In this document: positions 36,718-50,238 of the stretch, one piece after another
How the letters are laid out: every line of letters starts with the position of its first letter
Position numbering within the stretch: the stretch's first letter is position 1
Source of the DNA: Isoetes taiwanensis
Taxonomy: Eukaryota; Streptophyta; Lycopodiopsida; Isoetales; Isoetaceae
Reading direction: 5' to 3'
Length of the DNA: 64,000 nucleotides
NCBI GenBank assembly: GCA_021234155.1
Contig: JAJEKV010000002.1
Coordinates: 42,645,203 to 42,709,202 of the forward strand
Translations under genes and position numbers: made by a program
Notes under the pieces: model-generated
The model's input: only the letters and a program-made list of their open reading frames with translations
What the model was told of the DNA's origin: nothing
Database searches by the model: none

Positions 36718-38500
36718 CTACAACAATGCCTTCGATAATATGGGAACTTTGGTCACAATTCCAACCGGTGCTATTTTAGCATTAGAAAAGGATTTTAACA
36801 AAACAGATGACCGTTTATCTATCTCGAGCCCACATTTTTTCATAACATGATAAGGCATGATATTTAGAGGTGAACCTCCATCAAGCAATACATTGGAAAA
36901 AGAGTAACCTCCTAGAGTAGCTGAACACATAAATGCACATGGGTCTTCTTCATTTTGAGCCAAAATAAGATTAGTGGCATTTGCAACACCTACACAAGGC
37001 ACTGCCTCACTAAAAGTAGTTTGTTGCAATAACGTTTTCCTATAACCAGGTGCAATTTTTAATAAGGTAAATAAATCCACACTTACTTTGGAATTTTTCA
37101 GTAAAACATCCAACTCATCGAGATCTTGATCTCTTTTACCATACTTTTGTTGAGGAGGTGGAGCTATTTCTTGGGGAGGAGCTTCCATGACGGGGGGTAG
37201 TGGCAATGTTGATTTCACGGAATGCTCGAACAAATTTGTTAGGCTCAGGCCGGGTCTATGGGTATCCCCATGCTCCCTGGTTTGTACCACCATCACTTCC
37301 TGCAGTTTTTGGCATCTCGTGGCACCACAAACCTTATAGAACTAGTAGATTCAGCAAAGAAACCTTACATGTGGAGTTGCCTCGGGGTTTCTTCCCCCTC
37401 TTGCTTGGCAAAATATTCTTTGACAGAACACCTAAGGTCAAGATGACCAATCTCCTTGCAAAAAGCACAAACTGGACATTCTCTACCAAAATGACCTTTC
37501 TTTTTTTTACATTTAGGACATATTTTGCCAATAACAAATATCAGGCGGATGTGAAGTTCTATTACAATGAATACATTAGGGATAAGTTCTACCATGCCTC
37601 GCTTGCTTTGAGCTCCACAAGTTGCTTGGTCATACGCTAAAGCTTCGCCACCTTTGTCAAGTCCCTTTGACTTGAATTTGGGAATCACCTCTTCATCTTT
37701 GGTTTTTTTTTCTTTATGCACAAAGATAGATAGGAAATTGAGAATGGTGAGGTTCATAAGGGCCATCGGTGGCATCGGGGTAAAAGGATCATGATGAAAG
37801 CTATGGTGTTTTTCCTGTAGGATAGAAAGCATTTTAGTCGATTCATTAGTCTTGGCAAAAACTTTGTAGATAGAATCAAAACCTTCTCAGCTTGAATCTT
37901 GATAAGTTTTCTATGGATTTAAAGTCTAGAAGATAGGCCTTTAATGAAAGAAGACACCAAAAGAGCGGGGGGACATAACTTGGCCTTTCGACATCTATTC
38001 ATGAAGGTGTTTGAATCTTTCCTTGTCTTGACTAACACTTTCACCGCATAAATGGAGAAATTTTGCAATTCATTAACAAGGTCCTTAGGAGCGGAAAGCT
38101 TTCCAAACCTATCTAAAACTTGGTGAAAGGGTCATCCCAAGAAGTGGTTCCTATAAGCTTCTCATAAGTCGATAAGCACCAACCTTGATCTCCTCTTTAA
38201 AGCACTTTTCAAATTGTGAGAACTTGCATCCTTTCTTGAAGCCATAATCCCTCTGTAGTAATCTTCAAAAAATCCTCGAGAAAAGTATTAGCACTCATCT
38301 TTGAATCAAAAGGGTAATGGAGTAGGCACATTCAATTCAAACCGGTAAGGCAAACTTTGAAGTAATCCCGCTGAAAAATTTGGGGGAAGAGATCTATCTC
38401 TGCAGAGTTCCAAGTCTCCCGGATCTTCCATTGGTTCTTGCTCTGCTGGAATTTACGCTTTGGAGCCATGAGTTCTCAAAATCGGGTAGAATCTTGGTAG
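36718..38500 (-). mobile_element. LTR element II, gag and protease region
   Basis: A Cys-rich nucleocapsid-like stretch near 37520-37430 reads CPKCKKKKGHFGRECPVC, followed by CAFCKEIGHLDLRC, a double zinc knuckle. Downstream on the minus strand, LLDGGSPLNIMPYHV (near 36890) is a retroviral-type aspartic protease site. The matrix/capsid part lies between the knuckle and the 5' LTR but has no motif I can name. It is broken. Confidence 0.8.
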
Positions 38501-38511
38501 GACCTCCAAAA

Positions 38512-40428
38512 TGTTGACCCTAAACCTGGCTTAAAGGTCAACCACAAGGAACCAACTTGAGTTTTCACTCAAATTGGGGTTAGAACCTCCGTGATCACTT
38601 AAGGTGATCGGTCTATACAAGATAAATTCAAAGACAAGTTCAAAATTTGAAGTTCTATACCTTTCCCATTTCCAAAAACGGCACATTTACTAAAAAGATG
38701 TGGTCTTTGAGATATAATTTGATTTTTTTAAGTCAAGCACTATAGACTTGGTCAAAAAAGTTGTAGGTACCCAATGGTAAAAGCCCCGACCAAGTCCGAG
38801 ACTAGATTTAGGAGTTATTCAAGCTCCAAGTCGCGGTCAAAAAATTTGGTCAATGAAGATCAAATATAGGAAACAAAGGTCGAAAATGAGATTTGGAGTT
38901 GCTAAGCAAGTTTTGAGAATTTCCAAAGCAAATATATTGCAATGGTGATAAGGAAGAGAGGCAAGTAGTCAAATTCCCATTTGGATGTGTAAAAGTATTT
39001 TTTTGTGGTTGGATTTGGCAAAATCTGATCAAACTGCTTCAAAACAGAGCAATTTTTTTGAACTTGAGCTATACGTGGTATTTTGGATGATTTCAACTCC
39101 TTTGGTTTACACAAGTCCTAAGCATAACCGGCAAGTGGGCCAAAAAGAGCCGGAAAACACACGAGATTTTTCACGTAGAATACTTTGTGACAAAATTGTT
39201 AAGGAAAATATCGAGAGATGGATTTTGACAACTTGGCAATCAATTTAAATTGATATGAAGGTAAAATATATCATGATAACAATAGATAAGGATGTTTCAT
39301 AGCTTTAATCACGGAAAAATAATCATCACAAGTCATAAGATAATTTTTTGAAAGTAATGTCAACTAGATCTTGTAAATCCAAATTGAGGAGAGCTTCGGG
39401 AACTTCAAGGATCGTTCAGATCTTGCTCAGCAATGATCAATGTAGGATCCGAAATAAATGCCCCGGCCTTCAAAAAAATGCTCCCTGTCCGAATCTCCCG
39501 TATATAGTTTAGTTCTTTTATGATTCCTCATTCTTGGCCTTAGTTTATGGGTTCATTCAATTCTTAAAGGCGGGAAGACAAGAATAGGTAGGTTGCAAGG
39601 TCTATGGAATCAAATCGGGCGTGATTCGAGCAAAGACTTCGGATTTAGGGTTCTTGGCGTATTTTTAAGTGAAAATGCGCCGAGCGTCTGGTTCCGTATT
39701 TTTAGAGGTATATTTGCGAGAATATGCAGTATTTTGGCATTTTGGATTTTTTCGAGCATGGTTCTAAGGGTCTCTTAGAAAAAGGCAAAAGGAATACTTG
39801 GGAATTTTGGAGACCATGGAACTTTTGCACGCTTGAGATGGAATCATAGAATATTCTAGGGCATTTTTAGGTCTTGAGTAAGTACATGCCATAAGGTGCA
39901 ATGGTAGAAGAAGGAAAATGAGTGATGGTCATAAGGGTGAGGGAATATAGCATGAAAAAAGCTAAAACAATAAGGTCTCATAAGGGTGTGCAAAGAAAAA
40001 GGAAAATATGACTAGAGATGAGCAAACTTGGCAAATATGGTAAAGAAGTGGCACAATGGTTAGATAGAAACAAATGGGGATGAGGTATGGGCACGAGAGA
40101 TGGGAAAGAGGGATGGAATCCGATTTGGTACCATATATACAGGAGTCTTCCAAACTTTGACCTTCCAAACTTCAAAAAGATGCCTTCCAAACTTCATAGC
40201 CAGATTCTTCTAGAGTATATTCTTGTCTAAGCATTTGACCTCAAATAAAAGTACCTTTTGTGAAATTTCAACTTGAGCTCTTGTTGACTTGAAGAATGAA
40301 CATCCTTTGACCTCCATATCAATGTTGAATACCAAAATCTTCCAAACTTTGACCTAGTCCTTCAAGATGAGTTGACCTAGTTTGAATGCATAGATCACAA
40401 TTAGCATGTTGCCCTTTAGGGGGCAACA
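38512..40428 (-). repeat. LTR element II, 5' LTR
   Basis: 1917 bp, starting TGTTGACC at 38512 on the plus strand and ending GGGGGCAACA at 40428. This gives TG...CA termini on the minus strand, with TTTTGGAGGTCC as a possible primer-binding site just inside. It matches the 3' LTR from about 38570 onward. Confidence 0.85.
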
Positions 40429-41639
40429 CCTAGCATGTCCACCTCATCAAAAAAGTGATGTGGCAATAATTTTCTCTCCGTTAGATTCCTTTTTCCTAAG
40501 TTCTCGACTCTTCTGAAATTAAAAATTGGCAAGAAAAAAGCGGGAGATGAGAAAGGTCAAGAATAGAATATTGTAATTTTTTGCCTTTTTTCTAGTTCGG
40601 ATAGCTTCCTTTCCATTTCTTAGATCACCGTTTCTAGGAGGTTCATTAACATGGCTTCTTTCTAAGGTATACCCTGATTTCACTTTTGGGTTGGCTTACT
40701 TTTTAGTAGCATTGCTTTTTATGTGGGGTTTTCACATTTTCACGTTTTACATTTTAGCATTTGACTTCCAGGGTTGCCGCTTCCCGCATGCTACGGTTGC
40801 ACTTTGTGCCATTGTCATACAAAGTTTCTTCCATGATTCAGCCCATATATGATTAAAGTGGTTCTTCCTCCATTCTCATTATTGGGTACGGTTTCCTAGA
40901 ATGTCAAATAGTGAGCATTAGAGATTTCAAAATGTGTAACATTTCCCTTGTAAGGTGAAAATACTTGCATTAAAATGGAGCCATGCTTCTTTCTTCTAAT
41001 ACTTGCATTAAATGGAGCCATGCTTCTTATGTACAAATCTTTTCCATTTTGTTTTTGCCCTTCACTTTTTACAATCGAAATTGCACTAATTTTTCCTTCT
41101 TCCTTTGATCGGCTTTCGATTTGAAGGCAATGAGAAAGTTAATTTTAGATTTGATGTCTTGATCACCCGAACCGCCTCTTTAAACCCTAACTCACGAGGG
41201 TCGGAATTAAACTTTTTGTTGCACCACGGTCTGGATCCGATTCTTATATATGTTGAAGCTTTTTTTCTATAGAGTTTTTTGGGATTTACTAGGTTTGGAT
41301 CAAGATAGGTGGTACTTTAACTTGCATTCTCAAAATCACACGGTCTCTTAAACTTCGCTTCATGTGTTTATTTGACAATCACAATCGGGATGGCAATCAA
41401 GTTATATATAGAATTGTAACTTGGAAAATTATTCTCCATGTTTTATCTTCCGAAGGCATGAGATTTATATGTGCAAAAAACATTCACTGCAGAGTAGACA
41501 TTTACTGCAGATCTTTGAAAGTTACAATGAACGTTTGTTATGATCAAACTAGATCATGGGCACCAACCCACATAGCGTGCATAAAAATACTATTCTGGTC
41601 GAAAAAATTTTATGTTCTTACAATGGCCTCTCTTTCAAT
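40429..41639. other. Gene-free spacer between LTR elements II and III
   Basis: AT-rich DNA. A short tandem duplication around 40960-41032 repeats TACTTGCATTAAA and TGGAGCCATGCTTCTT. A plus-strand open frame beginning at 41362 has no recognisable family and runs into the LTR of element III. Confidence 0.5.
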
Positions 41640-43120
41640 AACGAGATTGCGGCATGCGAGTGTGAAGGACACGCGGAAGTGTCATTACATTGCGCCGATG
41701 GGCTCCCTACGCATGCGAAGCATGAATACAAGGGTTAGCACCCAAAGCATAAATCATATATATAAATAACCACCACGAAGGCGCATCCATCCAAGTACCA
41801 ATGGCAAAAGAATATGCATCTAAACCTAAGAAAACACCCCAAACCCCGGTTCTAACCTGATTCAGACTCATGGTGGAGGATGGACTGACGGCGCTCGATC
41901 TCAAGAGGTCAGCAGACAGAGGTATAACTGGCGTTGGTGGCATAGAACATCGGCTAGGGTTGTCCACTCCATCCGCTCACGTACTTTGCAATGGGTGATC
42001 CACGCTTATGGCTTCGCTATAGCCTTAGGAGGACGCAAACTCAAAGGTATCACCCTTTGAGTCTACCTCGGGTTCATGGCCTTGATCAGGTGAGGTAGGT
42101 CGGGGAAGCATCCTTCGGGATCCGCAGTGGTTCCATGGGTGAGTAGAGAATCACGTCTTTGCATCGGCGACCCAGCATCCATGCCAACTTACTCACCTAA
42201 ATCTACTCAAAGTGCAAGATGCTCCATAATGATCACACCTCTATACCTGTGTGAGTGTCGGACCCATACCGGCCCTCTCACGTGACCCGGCCATCGGGCC
42301 TAGCCCACTTGTAGGAGTCTCGGGGAGCCTTTATGTTTGTACAAGACCCCACCCCACTTCACCATTGTGTCCCTTCTCACGGTGCTAAGCGGACCATAAG
42401 CGTCTACGACCCGGTGGTCTCTTGTACCTGAGCCGCAACTAATGGACTGTATTCACGGCTCTATCTAGGAGCATACTACCATACATGAGCTCGAGAGGTC
42501 TCTACCCCTTAATTCCCCATTTCCAATCAATCCATCCTTCCACGAGCAAAACCCGAGATCAAATATAAAGAGAACTTACCTTTACAATCAAGGGTTAGCT
42601 CCCTCTGAGTAAAAAACGAGAGAGAAACAGAGACAAAAACAACGCAACAAGTGCCCAACAAGGGCGCTACCTAGAATTCACAAGCTCACTAACCACCCAC
42701 ATGTATTCTGCTTTGGACCCGTTATCGTTTGATGCCTCCATCCTCCTGGGACTCGATGCTCACTCACGGTTACACAAGTACAAGTACTTTGGCAAGGTGG
42801 CTTAGCTTGTCAAAAGGTAGGCTTCGGCTCAAGGCCTGGACTATGGTGGATATGGGGGTGGTGATCCACCTTAATGGTTCCAAAGTAGCATTCACCATGC
42901 TGTAATCGAAGTTTGGCGGTGTGGCTTTCCCAAAGGATAATTAAAGCAATTATCCTTTTTAATTAATAATTCCTTAATATAGGTTATTATCCTTAACAAT
43001 TAAATTAGCATCCCTTTTAGGTCAACCCCTAGGTTACCATACCCCATGGTGGCTATCTATCTTGGGTGGCGTGTCAATATATTTATCATTATCTTTAGTA
43101 TAAATACTTGGAACGTCACA
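41640..43120 (-). repeat. LTR element III, 3' LTR, with polypurine tract
   Basis: Matches 52414-53931 closely. It ends AACGTCACA at 43120, so the minus-strand LTR begins TGTGACGTT. The adjacent bases 43121-43133 read AAGGAGGGGAGAA on the minus strand, a clear polypurine tract. About 110 bp present at the outer end of the other LTR have no match here, so this copy is shortened or its end has diverged. Confidence 0.88.
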
Positions 43121-43748
43121 TTCTCCCCTCCTTAGAATGAATGATGTCCTCGGCATTGGGGTTGATAGACAAATATAGGAAATCACGTTATGAAGGAAGG
43201 TAATTCCTTATTTCCGGTTGGTAATATATTAAAAACTTTAAAGTTTAAAATTAAGCACCGAGGTGCATTTCATGATTATCATAACTAAAAGTTCAAGGAC
43301 CTAAGTCCAATATCAACATCGAGTAACAACATAACAAGATATAAAACGAAAATAAAAAGCGAAGAAGTGGACCATCAAATAACCCCTCTAACATGGGCGG
43401 TCACGTCTTTCACGCTCACACACATGTCAATATATCGGTATATATAATTGGATTGTGGTTGGAAGGGACCACCTTTATAATAAATGAAAGAAAATTCTAT
43501 CTAGCGGGGAACCTATCATGTCTATGGTTTGCAATTCAACTGCGGCATAGGGAATGGTGAAGTTCCCATTGTAGCGAAATGAGCGTGGCCTATCAACTAT
43601 ATGCTCTCCAAGCAAGTGATTGGTGATGTCAACGTTGACGATATACCACTTCCTAGAGAACACCAAGGTGATCTCATCGCCGGTAACTATTATTATTTAC
43701 GATGCATCTACCCCTCTAGCGCTACTCTTGGCAATCAAGCTTCAAAAC

Positions 43749-43946
43749 TTACCGTGCGGGGTTGATAGCATCGTTGATGGTTGACCCTTGAGATTCCCGC
43801 ATGAAGTCCGGATGGTGCTTGTCGAGTCTATCTTCATCACCCAAAGTAGCATCCTCAACCGGTAAGTGCTTCCACTTAACCAAGTATTGCAACATTTGAG
43901 TCCTTACGGTTTGTTTATAAAGCTCAATCAAGAAGAGCTTGAACAC
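43749..43946 (-). mobile_element. LTR element III, chromodomain
   Basis: The minus strand reads QYLVKWKHLPVEDATLGDED and ends DKHHPDF, which matches the chromodomain core (YLVKWKGLP..EATWE...P.F) found at the end of chromovirus integrases. In chromoviruses this module can direct integration towards particular chromatin. It is part of the broken pol. Confidence 0.9.
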
Positions 43947-44480
43947 TATTTCAAAATTGCTCCTCTGTCATTTCTAGGAGGGTTGGGGTATCAAAACCTC
44001 CTGCGGATCAGGGGTGTGTTGTTTGAAGGCTCCACGTAGAAAGACCTTGTGGATCTTCAAGGGGGGCGGCAAATCCAAGCGATATGCCTCTCCAACACGC
44101 TCAATAATTTTGAGCGGTCCAGTACCATCGGGTGCCAACTACTTACGTTTGCCAATCTTAAGCTTGGCTTGTTTCACCTTAATCTTAAGCCAAACTGATT
44201 CACCCACTGAAAAACGTGGGGGTTACGGTAGCTTATCGGCTACACTCTTCGGACTGACTGCGTGCGCGTAATAAATAACCACGAACTTCTTTTCGACTAG
44301 AGCGTGCATCTCCAAGAGGAGTTGTTGAGAAACCTCCACTTTAGAAGCGGGGTTATGCCGTAATGCGGAGTAAGACATTGATAACCATAATTTATCATAA
44401 AGGGACATTCAGAAGACTCTGTTTCATCTTTGTTGTAGGCAAACTCGACCCGGATAAATATAGTGACCCATTGTGATTGC

Positions 44481-45282
44481 TTACTCCACACATAACTTCT
44501 TAGCATATCCTCTATGATGCGATTTATGCGCTCTGTCCCGACCATCTGTTTGAGGATGATATGCGTTACTCATAGCAAGCAGTGCGGATGGTGGCAAAGA
44601 AATCCTTCGGAATGCACCTAAAAATTTGGGATCCCAATGGGATATAATAACCCGTGGCATTAAGTGTATCTGAAGATCTCCTTTGGCAAATAGTAGAGCA
44701 AAGATGCTCGAAGGTTTGTAGATCGTGGTATGGCATGGCAAGAAATTAGCCATTTTCGACCATTTGTCGACCACTACCATTAACGCATCATATCCATCGA
44801 GAGTACGTGGAAGGCCCACAATGAAATCCATGGTTATGATTTCCCACTTAGTGTTGGGCACATCCGGAGGTTGCAACTTCGCTCGAATCATTAACTACTC
44901 AGCTTTTCGTTTCGCGACACACCGGCATTGCTTAATATATCGGCAATATCCTTTTCATAGAAGGCCGAAATAGGGAGGCGAATCTTAAAGTAGGTCTTCA
45001 TAAAACCGTGCGGCCCACTATAGGGCTATTGTGTATGTCATGGAGAATGAGTTTACGTGACCTGAAGTCTCGTACACACAACTTATCCTTTGTAATATAA
45101 CAAGTTGCCTTCTTTCTTATCTGACGGAAAGCTTCGCTCCTTATCTGTATGCGAGCTTCCTTAGCCAAACTATCCCAAACTTCCGCGTAATTCGGGATCC
45201 GGTGGTCAAGGTCTGTTCTATCTGCTTTTCCAAACTGACCGGTGAGTGTAGAAATTGCATTACAATGGGTTCGGATTACCAA
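44481..45282 (-). mobile_element. LTR element III, integrase region
   Basis: Minus-strand landmarks are WEIITMDFIVGLPRTLDGYD (near 44840), VVVDKWSKMANFLPC (near 44760), VIISHWDPKF (near 44640) and NAYHPQTDGR (near 44560). These are the integrase core order of Ty3/gypsy elements. The N-terminal zinc-binding part lies near 45000-45100 and is degraded. Confidence 0.9.
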
Positions 45283-46680
45283 GGGATGGCGTGATAACGC
45301 GCAACCACATTGTGCTTACCGGCTTATACATAATCTCAAAATCATATTCCTCCGTGAAATTCCATCCATAAGCCTCGAATTTCGAGATTGAGATTCGGTT
45401 GGGTGGATAAATAACGAGACTTTGATGATCCGTATCCAATCGGAATCTTCTACCAAGGAGGTAGTGTCTCCATATCCATGAGCGGACAACGGCTAACAAT
45501 TCCCCGATCATGGGTAGGGTATCACCGCCTTCGTCTCGCTCATCTTCTTTGAATCATAGGCAATAACCCTCCCTCCTGCATTAGGACTCCACCGGGCAAT
45601 CTTCTTCGCATCCGTTGCCACTAGTTTATCCTTCTCGGGATCGGGCAATGTGAGAACCCGGGTGCCGACGTTAAGGCATCTTTGTTCTTGAAACTCCTCA
45701 ACTTTTGCCTTCCAAAGTGTTCTATCCAATCCTTCACCTTCTCATGCTTTGTAAGATTTGGCAAGGGTGCTGCAATCTTTGCAAAATCCTTTACAAATTT
45801 CCTGTAATATCCTAACCCCAGAAAAACTTCTGACCTCGAAACATTTCGAATAGGCCATTCCCTGGCCTCTATCTTTGCTGGGATCTCAGAGTAATTCCTG
45901 CCGAAAATGACATGGCCCAAATAATCAACATTCGGAGTGGCAAACTTGCACTTAGAGAACTTGGCAAAGAGCCGATGACGCCAGAGCTTTTGTAGGGCCA
46001 ATCTAAGATGTTTCTCATGCTCCTCTAGGGTCTTACTATAGATAAGAATGTCGCCAAAGAAAATAACAACAAAATCATCCAGTATTGCCTAAGACATCAT
46101 TCATCAATCGCATGAAAGTTCTTTGGGGCATTAGTTAATCCAAAAGGCATAATCAGAACTCATAATGCCCATATCTCGTATGCGAAAAGCTGGATTTATG
46201 GATGTCCTCCTCTTTAATCCTTATCCGGTGGTATCCCGAGCGTAGATCAATCTTTGAAATACTTGCCCTTTACAACTGATCCATTAGATCATCTGCTCTA
46301 GGCAAAGCATAACGATTCTTGATGGTATGCTTGTTGAGTTGCCGATAATCAATACACATCCTCAAGGAGCCATCTTTTTCTTAACAAAAGAATAAGAGCC
46401 AAAAGGCGAAACACTAGGTCGAATGAAACCTAGATTTAATAACTCCCGAAGTTGCTTCTTAAGCTCTGCCAACTCGGGGACTCATACACGCAGACGGGCG
46501 TTGTTGGTAGGCTTAGTACCGCCTCTAAAGCTATCTCACATTCTACCCCTCTAAAGGAGGAAGCTTCGATCTTATCCTCGAAAAGATCACCAAATTCTGA
46601 GAAGATTAGCAATCCCACGTGGGTAAGGTGTCGACATTTGCTTCCTCGCTTAGCATCCCGACTCAAGGGAGGCAAGTCCG
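45260..46680 (-). mobile_element. LTR element III, reverse transcriptase and RNase H region
   Basis: The minus strand carries the RT palm in degraded form between 46440 and 46030. The connection then follows, with FAKFSKCKFATPNVDYLGHV (near 45950) and LGLGYYRKFVKDFAKIAAPL (near 45820). RNase H begins LVATDAKK... and includes FRLDTDHQSLVIY (near 45430). The parts lie in more than one frame; it is broken. Confidence 0.85.
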
Positions 46681-46899
46681 ATGACGCAGAAGCTTTTCTT
46701 GCGTATAGCTTTATCTAACCGTCGATGGACATAGACCGCATGATAGGGTTGAATGGTTCACCTTTTTATAGTTATGCGGGCTCCATTAGCCTGCGTTGAA
46801 GGTAACTTCCCGTTTCTTTAGCCTATGTTGGCCTTTGCGGTCACCAAGAATTCCATACCAAACAATGAGGTCAGATTTGCCAATATCCATCAACCTCGG

Positions 46900-48450
46900 C
46901 ACCCATAGCAACCGGTGCACTGCAACTCGCATCTTGAGATTGATGCGACGGCCATGAGTATGTCGACCTTTACCGGGCTAAAGTGATGCCAGGGCCTCGG
47001 TGGGACCTCAAGGTTTCAACAGAAGACTGGGCCATTCTAGGAGAAGCAAAATTATGTGTACTTCCCGTATCCATAAGAATTACAAAAGGCTTACCGTCCT
47101 ACTTGACCTATGGTGGAAATAAAGAGGCCGACTTTCAGCATTGCCGGTTTCTATAGCTGCAAGGATATGAGACGCACCATGAATATACTTCGGGGCGCCC
47201 TCCTCGATAGGTAGTGTTGACTCAAGATCGCCCCAATCGAGGTCGGGCCATGGCGGTGGGCGTCTAGGTGACATAAGGACAATTACTATGCATGAAGTGC
47301 CGGGCCGCATACACCACCGTAGCATGCCTTATCTCTACGGAGCTGTTTCTCGGCCCTTTAGGAATAGATCAGAAGAGGTTCCAACTTCCTTACCGACATT
47401 GTTCTCATGTCGACGCGGCTTGAAGGTGACTTTCTTTTCCGGGCGGCCATAAGAGTTCTCACACAGAGGGCCCCGAACTGGCATGAAAGGGGTTTGTAAG
47501 GTGGACGGCCGTACGCGAGCAAGGAGCAGGATAATACCGGGTTCCCTTGGTGTGTCCTCCCGAGGCTCAATGCTGCTTTAGCCTCGGCCTCGCGAATCGA
47601 TTTTCGGTCTATGGCCTTAACCATCCGTTTGATTGATGGGGCCAATCCTTCAATATAGCCTTCCAACGCCTCTTTTTCATTCATACCGTACATACAGTCT
47701 CAAGCGCATAAACTCATCCGCGGTAAGCCCGAACCGACATACCCTCTTCCCTTCTAACCTATAAAGGTCTGAATCTGGCGGCATTTGTGCGCACGAGGCA
47801 CATAATGCGACTTAAAGGCTTTGGCAAACTTAAACTTGCACCCGCTATCCGGATGCTTGGCTCTAAGCATAGCCCTTCCACCAAATACGGGCAGCTCCTC
47901 GTGAAGGTTTGTGATGGCAACCTTCCTCCTGTATCCTTTTCTCATGCCATAGGACTTCCCAAACTCCTTCATTTCGTCCAACCAGAACTTCCGCATTCAA
48001 TCCGCCTCTAGATTTCCCATCGGGCCGGGCCGGTTCCTATTCTTCCATATACTAGTTATGGTCAGATCAACCGCTCCTTGCGGTACTTTTATCCTCAAGA
48101 TTTTGTATGGTCACCGGATGATACCGACGACTAAGACACGAAGTGGGTGATGGTGAGGAGGTGGCACTATCCCTAGAGGAACTCCGACGACGTTTAGAAT
48201 GGGGCCTCCCGTGCGTGCGGTACAAGGCTGGTTTCCAGTGGGGACGGCTGCTGCCGTAGGTGGATTAGGCGGTAGCGAGGTGACTCCGTCCGCCTTCTTG
48301 TACATGCCGTGGTGGATTTGGCGCTTAGCACATAAGTCCGCAGAACCTCGACTAGTTGCCTCTTCATCAACATAAGTTCCCGCCGGGGGTTAACCCACCG
48401 CATTCGAGGGTGTTCGCCAGTGGCGCTATGCGTGCATCGTCTATATTGAG
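46900..48450 (-). mobile_element. LTR element III, gag and protease region
   Basis: A protease active site, KPFVILMDTGSTHNFAS, is readable on the minus strand at about 47095-47045. Upstream, a capsid-type gag segment includes LEGYIEGLAPSIKRMV (near 47650) and FKFAKAFKSHYVP (near 47820), reaching back to about 48420 (LMLMKRQLVEVLRTYV). The order gag-protease-RT fits a Ty3 chromovirus. It is broken. Confidence 0.82.
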
Positions 48451-48599
48451 CATAAAAAGATATAAGCGTAATTACAAGAACATCAAGTTTTACAAACAAG
48501 ATCATTTTGGGTAGTACCAAGAAAGAGTAAATAAGAAAAGACGAAAAGGAAAGATTTTAATTATAAGTCAAAACAATCGCTTACATTGAAGAACTTCAC

Positions 48600-50090
48600 A
48601 CTTGAAGGTAGTTATCAACTTAAAGTTATATAATACACAGTGGATCTTATACATGGGCACTTCCTTAGTCATCTTGAAACATAGCAAAACAAAACCGAGG
48701 GGTCCGGAGCGTGATAATCAATCTTCTTATGGCCGAAGCTTGGAAGTGGATATGGCTTGGAGCGCCCACCAAGAAGCTTGAAAAGAAGGCCCTAGGTTCT
48801 TGGAGAAGAACAACACCTCTCCTTGCGGAAGGTTTGAGAGAAAGAATCGGGGCACATGGGTTGCCCATTGCCCTAATCTCGAGGATCTCTGGAGGTCTCC
48901 GCCATCCCCTTCCAAGTTCACGGGATCTTCTCCTCCTCTTCTTCTTCCTTGTCATCTCTAAGGCTGACCTTATTCCCAAAGGTCTTCCTCTTCATAGAAT
49001 GATCCACAATTTTGTGATATTCATGGTGATCGCAAAGGAGAACTATTTTTAATTGATCTGAGAGAGGAGGCCGTATCATAAATTGGCGGAAATTGCCAAC
49101 CAAAATTGCTCCTCCTCAAGGTCGGGGTGTAACACTTAATAAGAACTAGGTCCCTCCTCTTCGTGACAAAAGAGTCTCAACGGGCTCTAGTTCTTGAGGG
49201 CGATATGCCAATAAGTCCTCGGCCCTCAATGAGGGATGCACAACCGGTGTGGTAAAGTCGATGAAGTCATCCACGGTTGCCCAATACTCGAGGTCTCAAG
49301 GTCATAGAGGACCTCTTTCTTCTTCTTCCTTGTCATGGCGGCTGATCCCCAAGGTCTGACGCGGTAGGCCCACATAATGTCCTCAAAAATCGTGTACTCT
49401 TGGTTATTCAAGAGTACCAGTAGGAAGAAGGTTTAGCTCTTCGAGCTTGAGGGCTTTCGATGAAGTCATCCCGGCAATACTGTTGTCATACCGACCTGGG
49501 CTTCAATCCCAGGGTGGCAAGTTCCTTCCACCTTACAAAATCACGCTTTCGTCGGCGACCGTACAAAATCATGATTCCGGTCGGGAGGTACAGAGCGTGA
49601 GGGAATGCTCTCACTATCTCCTCGTCCTCAATGTAATCGTCCATGATGATGGCCGGTGCAAATCGGCCTCAAAACAAGTTTCCCCGATCTATTGTAACAA
49701 TAGGGAGGTCTGTCCCCGCCTCCTTATGCCCTTGATGACATTATGGCATGCTCATCACCCCAACATCCGTGCGAGGTGTGGAAGTCAAGATAGAGCTGCG
49801 AATCATCATCATTGTAAACACATGCGTACAATCTCTCTTCACAAGAAAACTGAAGAAAGGCGGCGAATCCGGGTGTGCCCGCATGTTAGAGATGAGATCT
49901 ACTCGCCGGAGCAGGTAGGGTGAAGAAGATCAAAGGGAACCGCAGGTCCCAATGCTCTCCGATCCAAATACCACCATCGCAAGGTTGGGCGAGCCATGAG
50001 GAGTGAAGGCGTAAAGGAGGAGGAAGGAGACGCCAAAAGCAAGAAAGGAGAATGAAACCCTAATGGCCAAAAAGGGGTTTTATACTTTTC
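48600..50090 (-). other. Unrecognised gene-like unit inside LTR element III
   Basis: On the minus strand a TATA-like GTATAAAAC (50085-50077) is followed by a telo-box (reverse of AAACCCTAA, 50063-50055) and, after a pyrimidine-rich leader, an ATG at 49997. Telo-boxes near the start site are typical of plant translation and histone-type gene promoters (established knowledge). Downstream, open stretches run to about 48700 in several frames, but I recognise no family. Short similar segments near 49330 and 48950 (TRKKKKEV, TRKKKRRR) suggest an internal duplication. It could be captured host DNA or an accessory region of the element. Confidence 0.35.
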
Positions 50091-50238
50091 GACACGTTTC
50101 CCAAAAATTATTATTAAAATTTATTATTTAGTTAATAATTTACATTCAAAAGATATTTTTATATTCACAACCCCAAAAAAAAAAATGGGAATAGTACATA
50201 GATAAGTTACAAAAATTTTACAACGAAAAGACGATCGC

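Larger units (their letters stand above)
30327..40428 (-). mobile_element. LTR element II: Ty3/gypsy fossil, ~10.1 kb
   Basis: Long LTRs (30327-32148 and 38512-40428, about 1.8-1.9 kb) enclose a minus-strand internal region with a gag zinc knuckle, protease, reverse transcriptase and integrase. No chromodomain is seen, and the protease has a DGGS-type site, which together suggest a non-chromovirus (Tat/Athila-like) lineage; that is inference. LTR stretches compared by eye are roughly 95% alike, so the element is much younger than element I. The open frames are broken at many points (ten or more). The outer end of the left LTR lacks roughly 60-70 bp present in the right one. Confidence 0.9.

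Noticed and set aside
37200-37640. 146-codon plus-strand frame inside LTR element II.
   Set aside because: Antisense shadow of the gag zinc-knuckle region.
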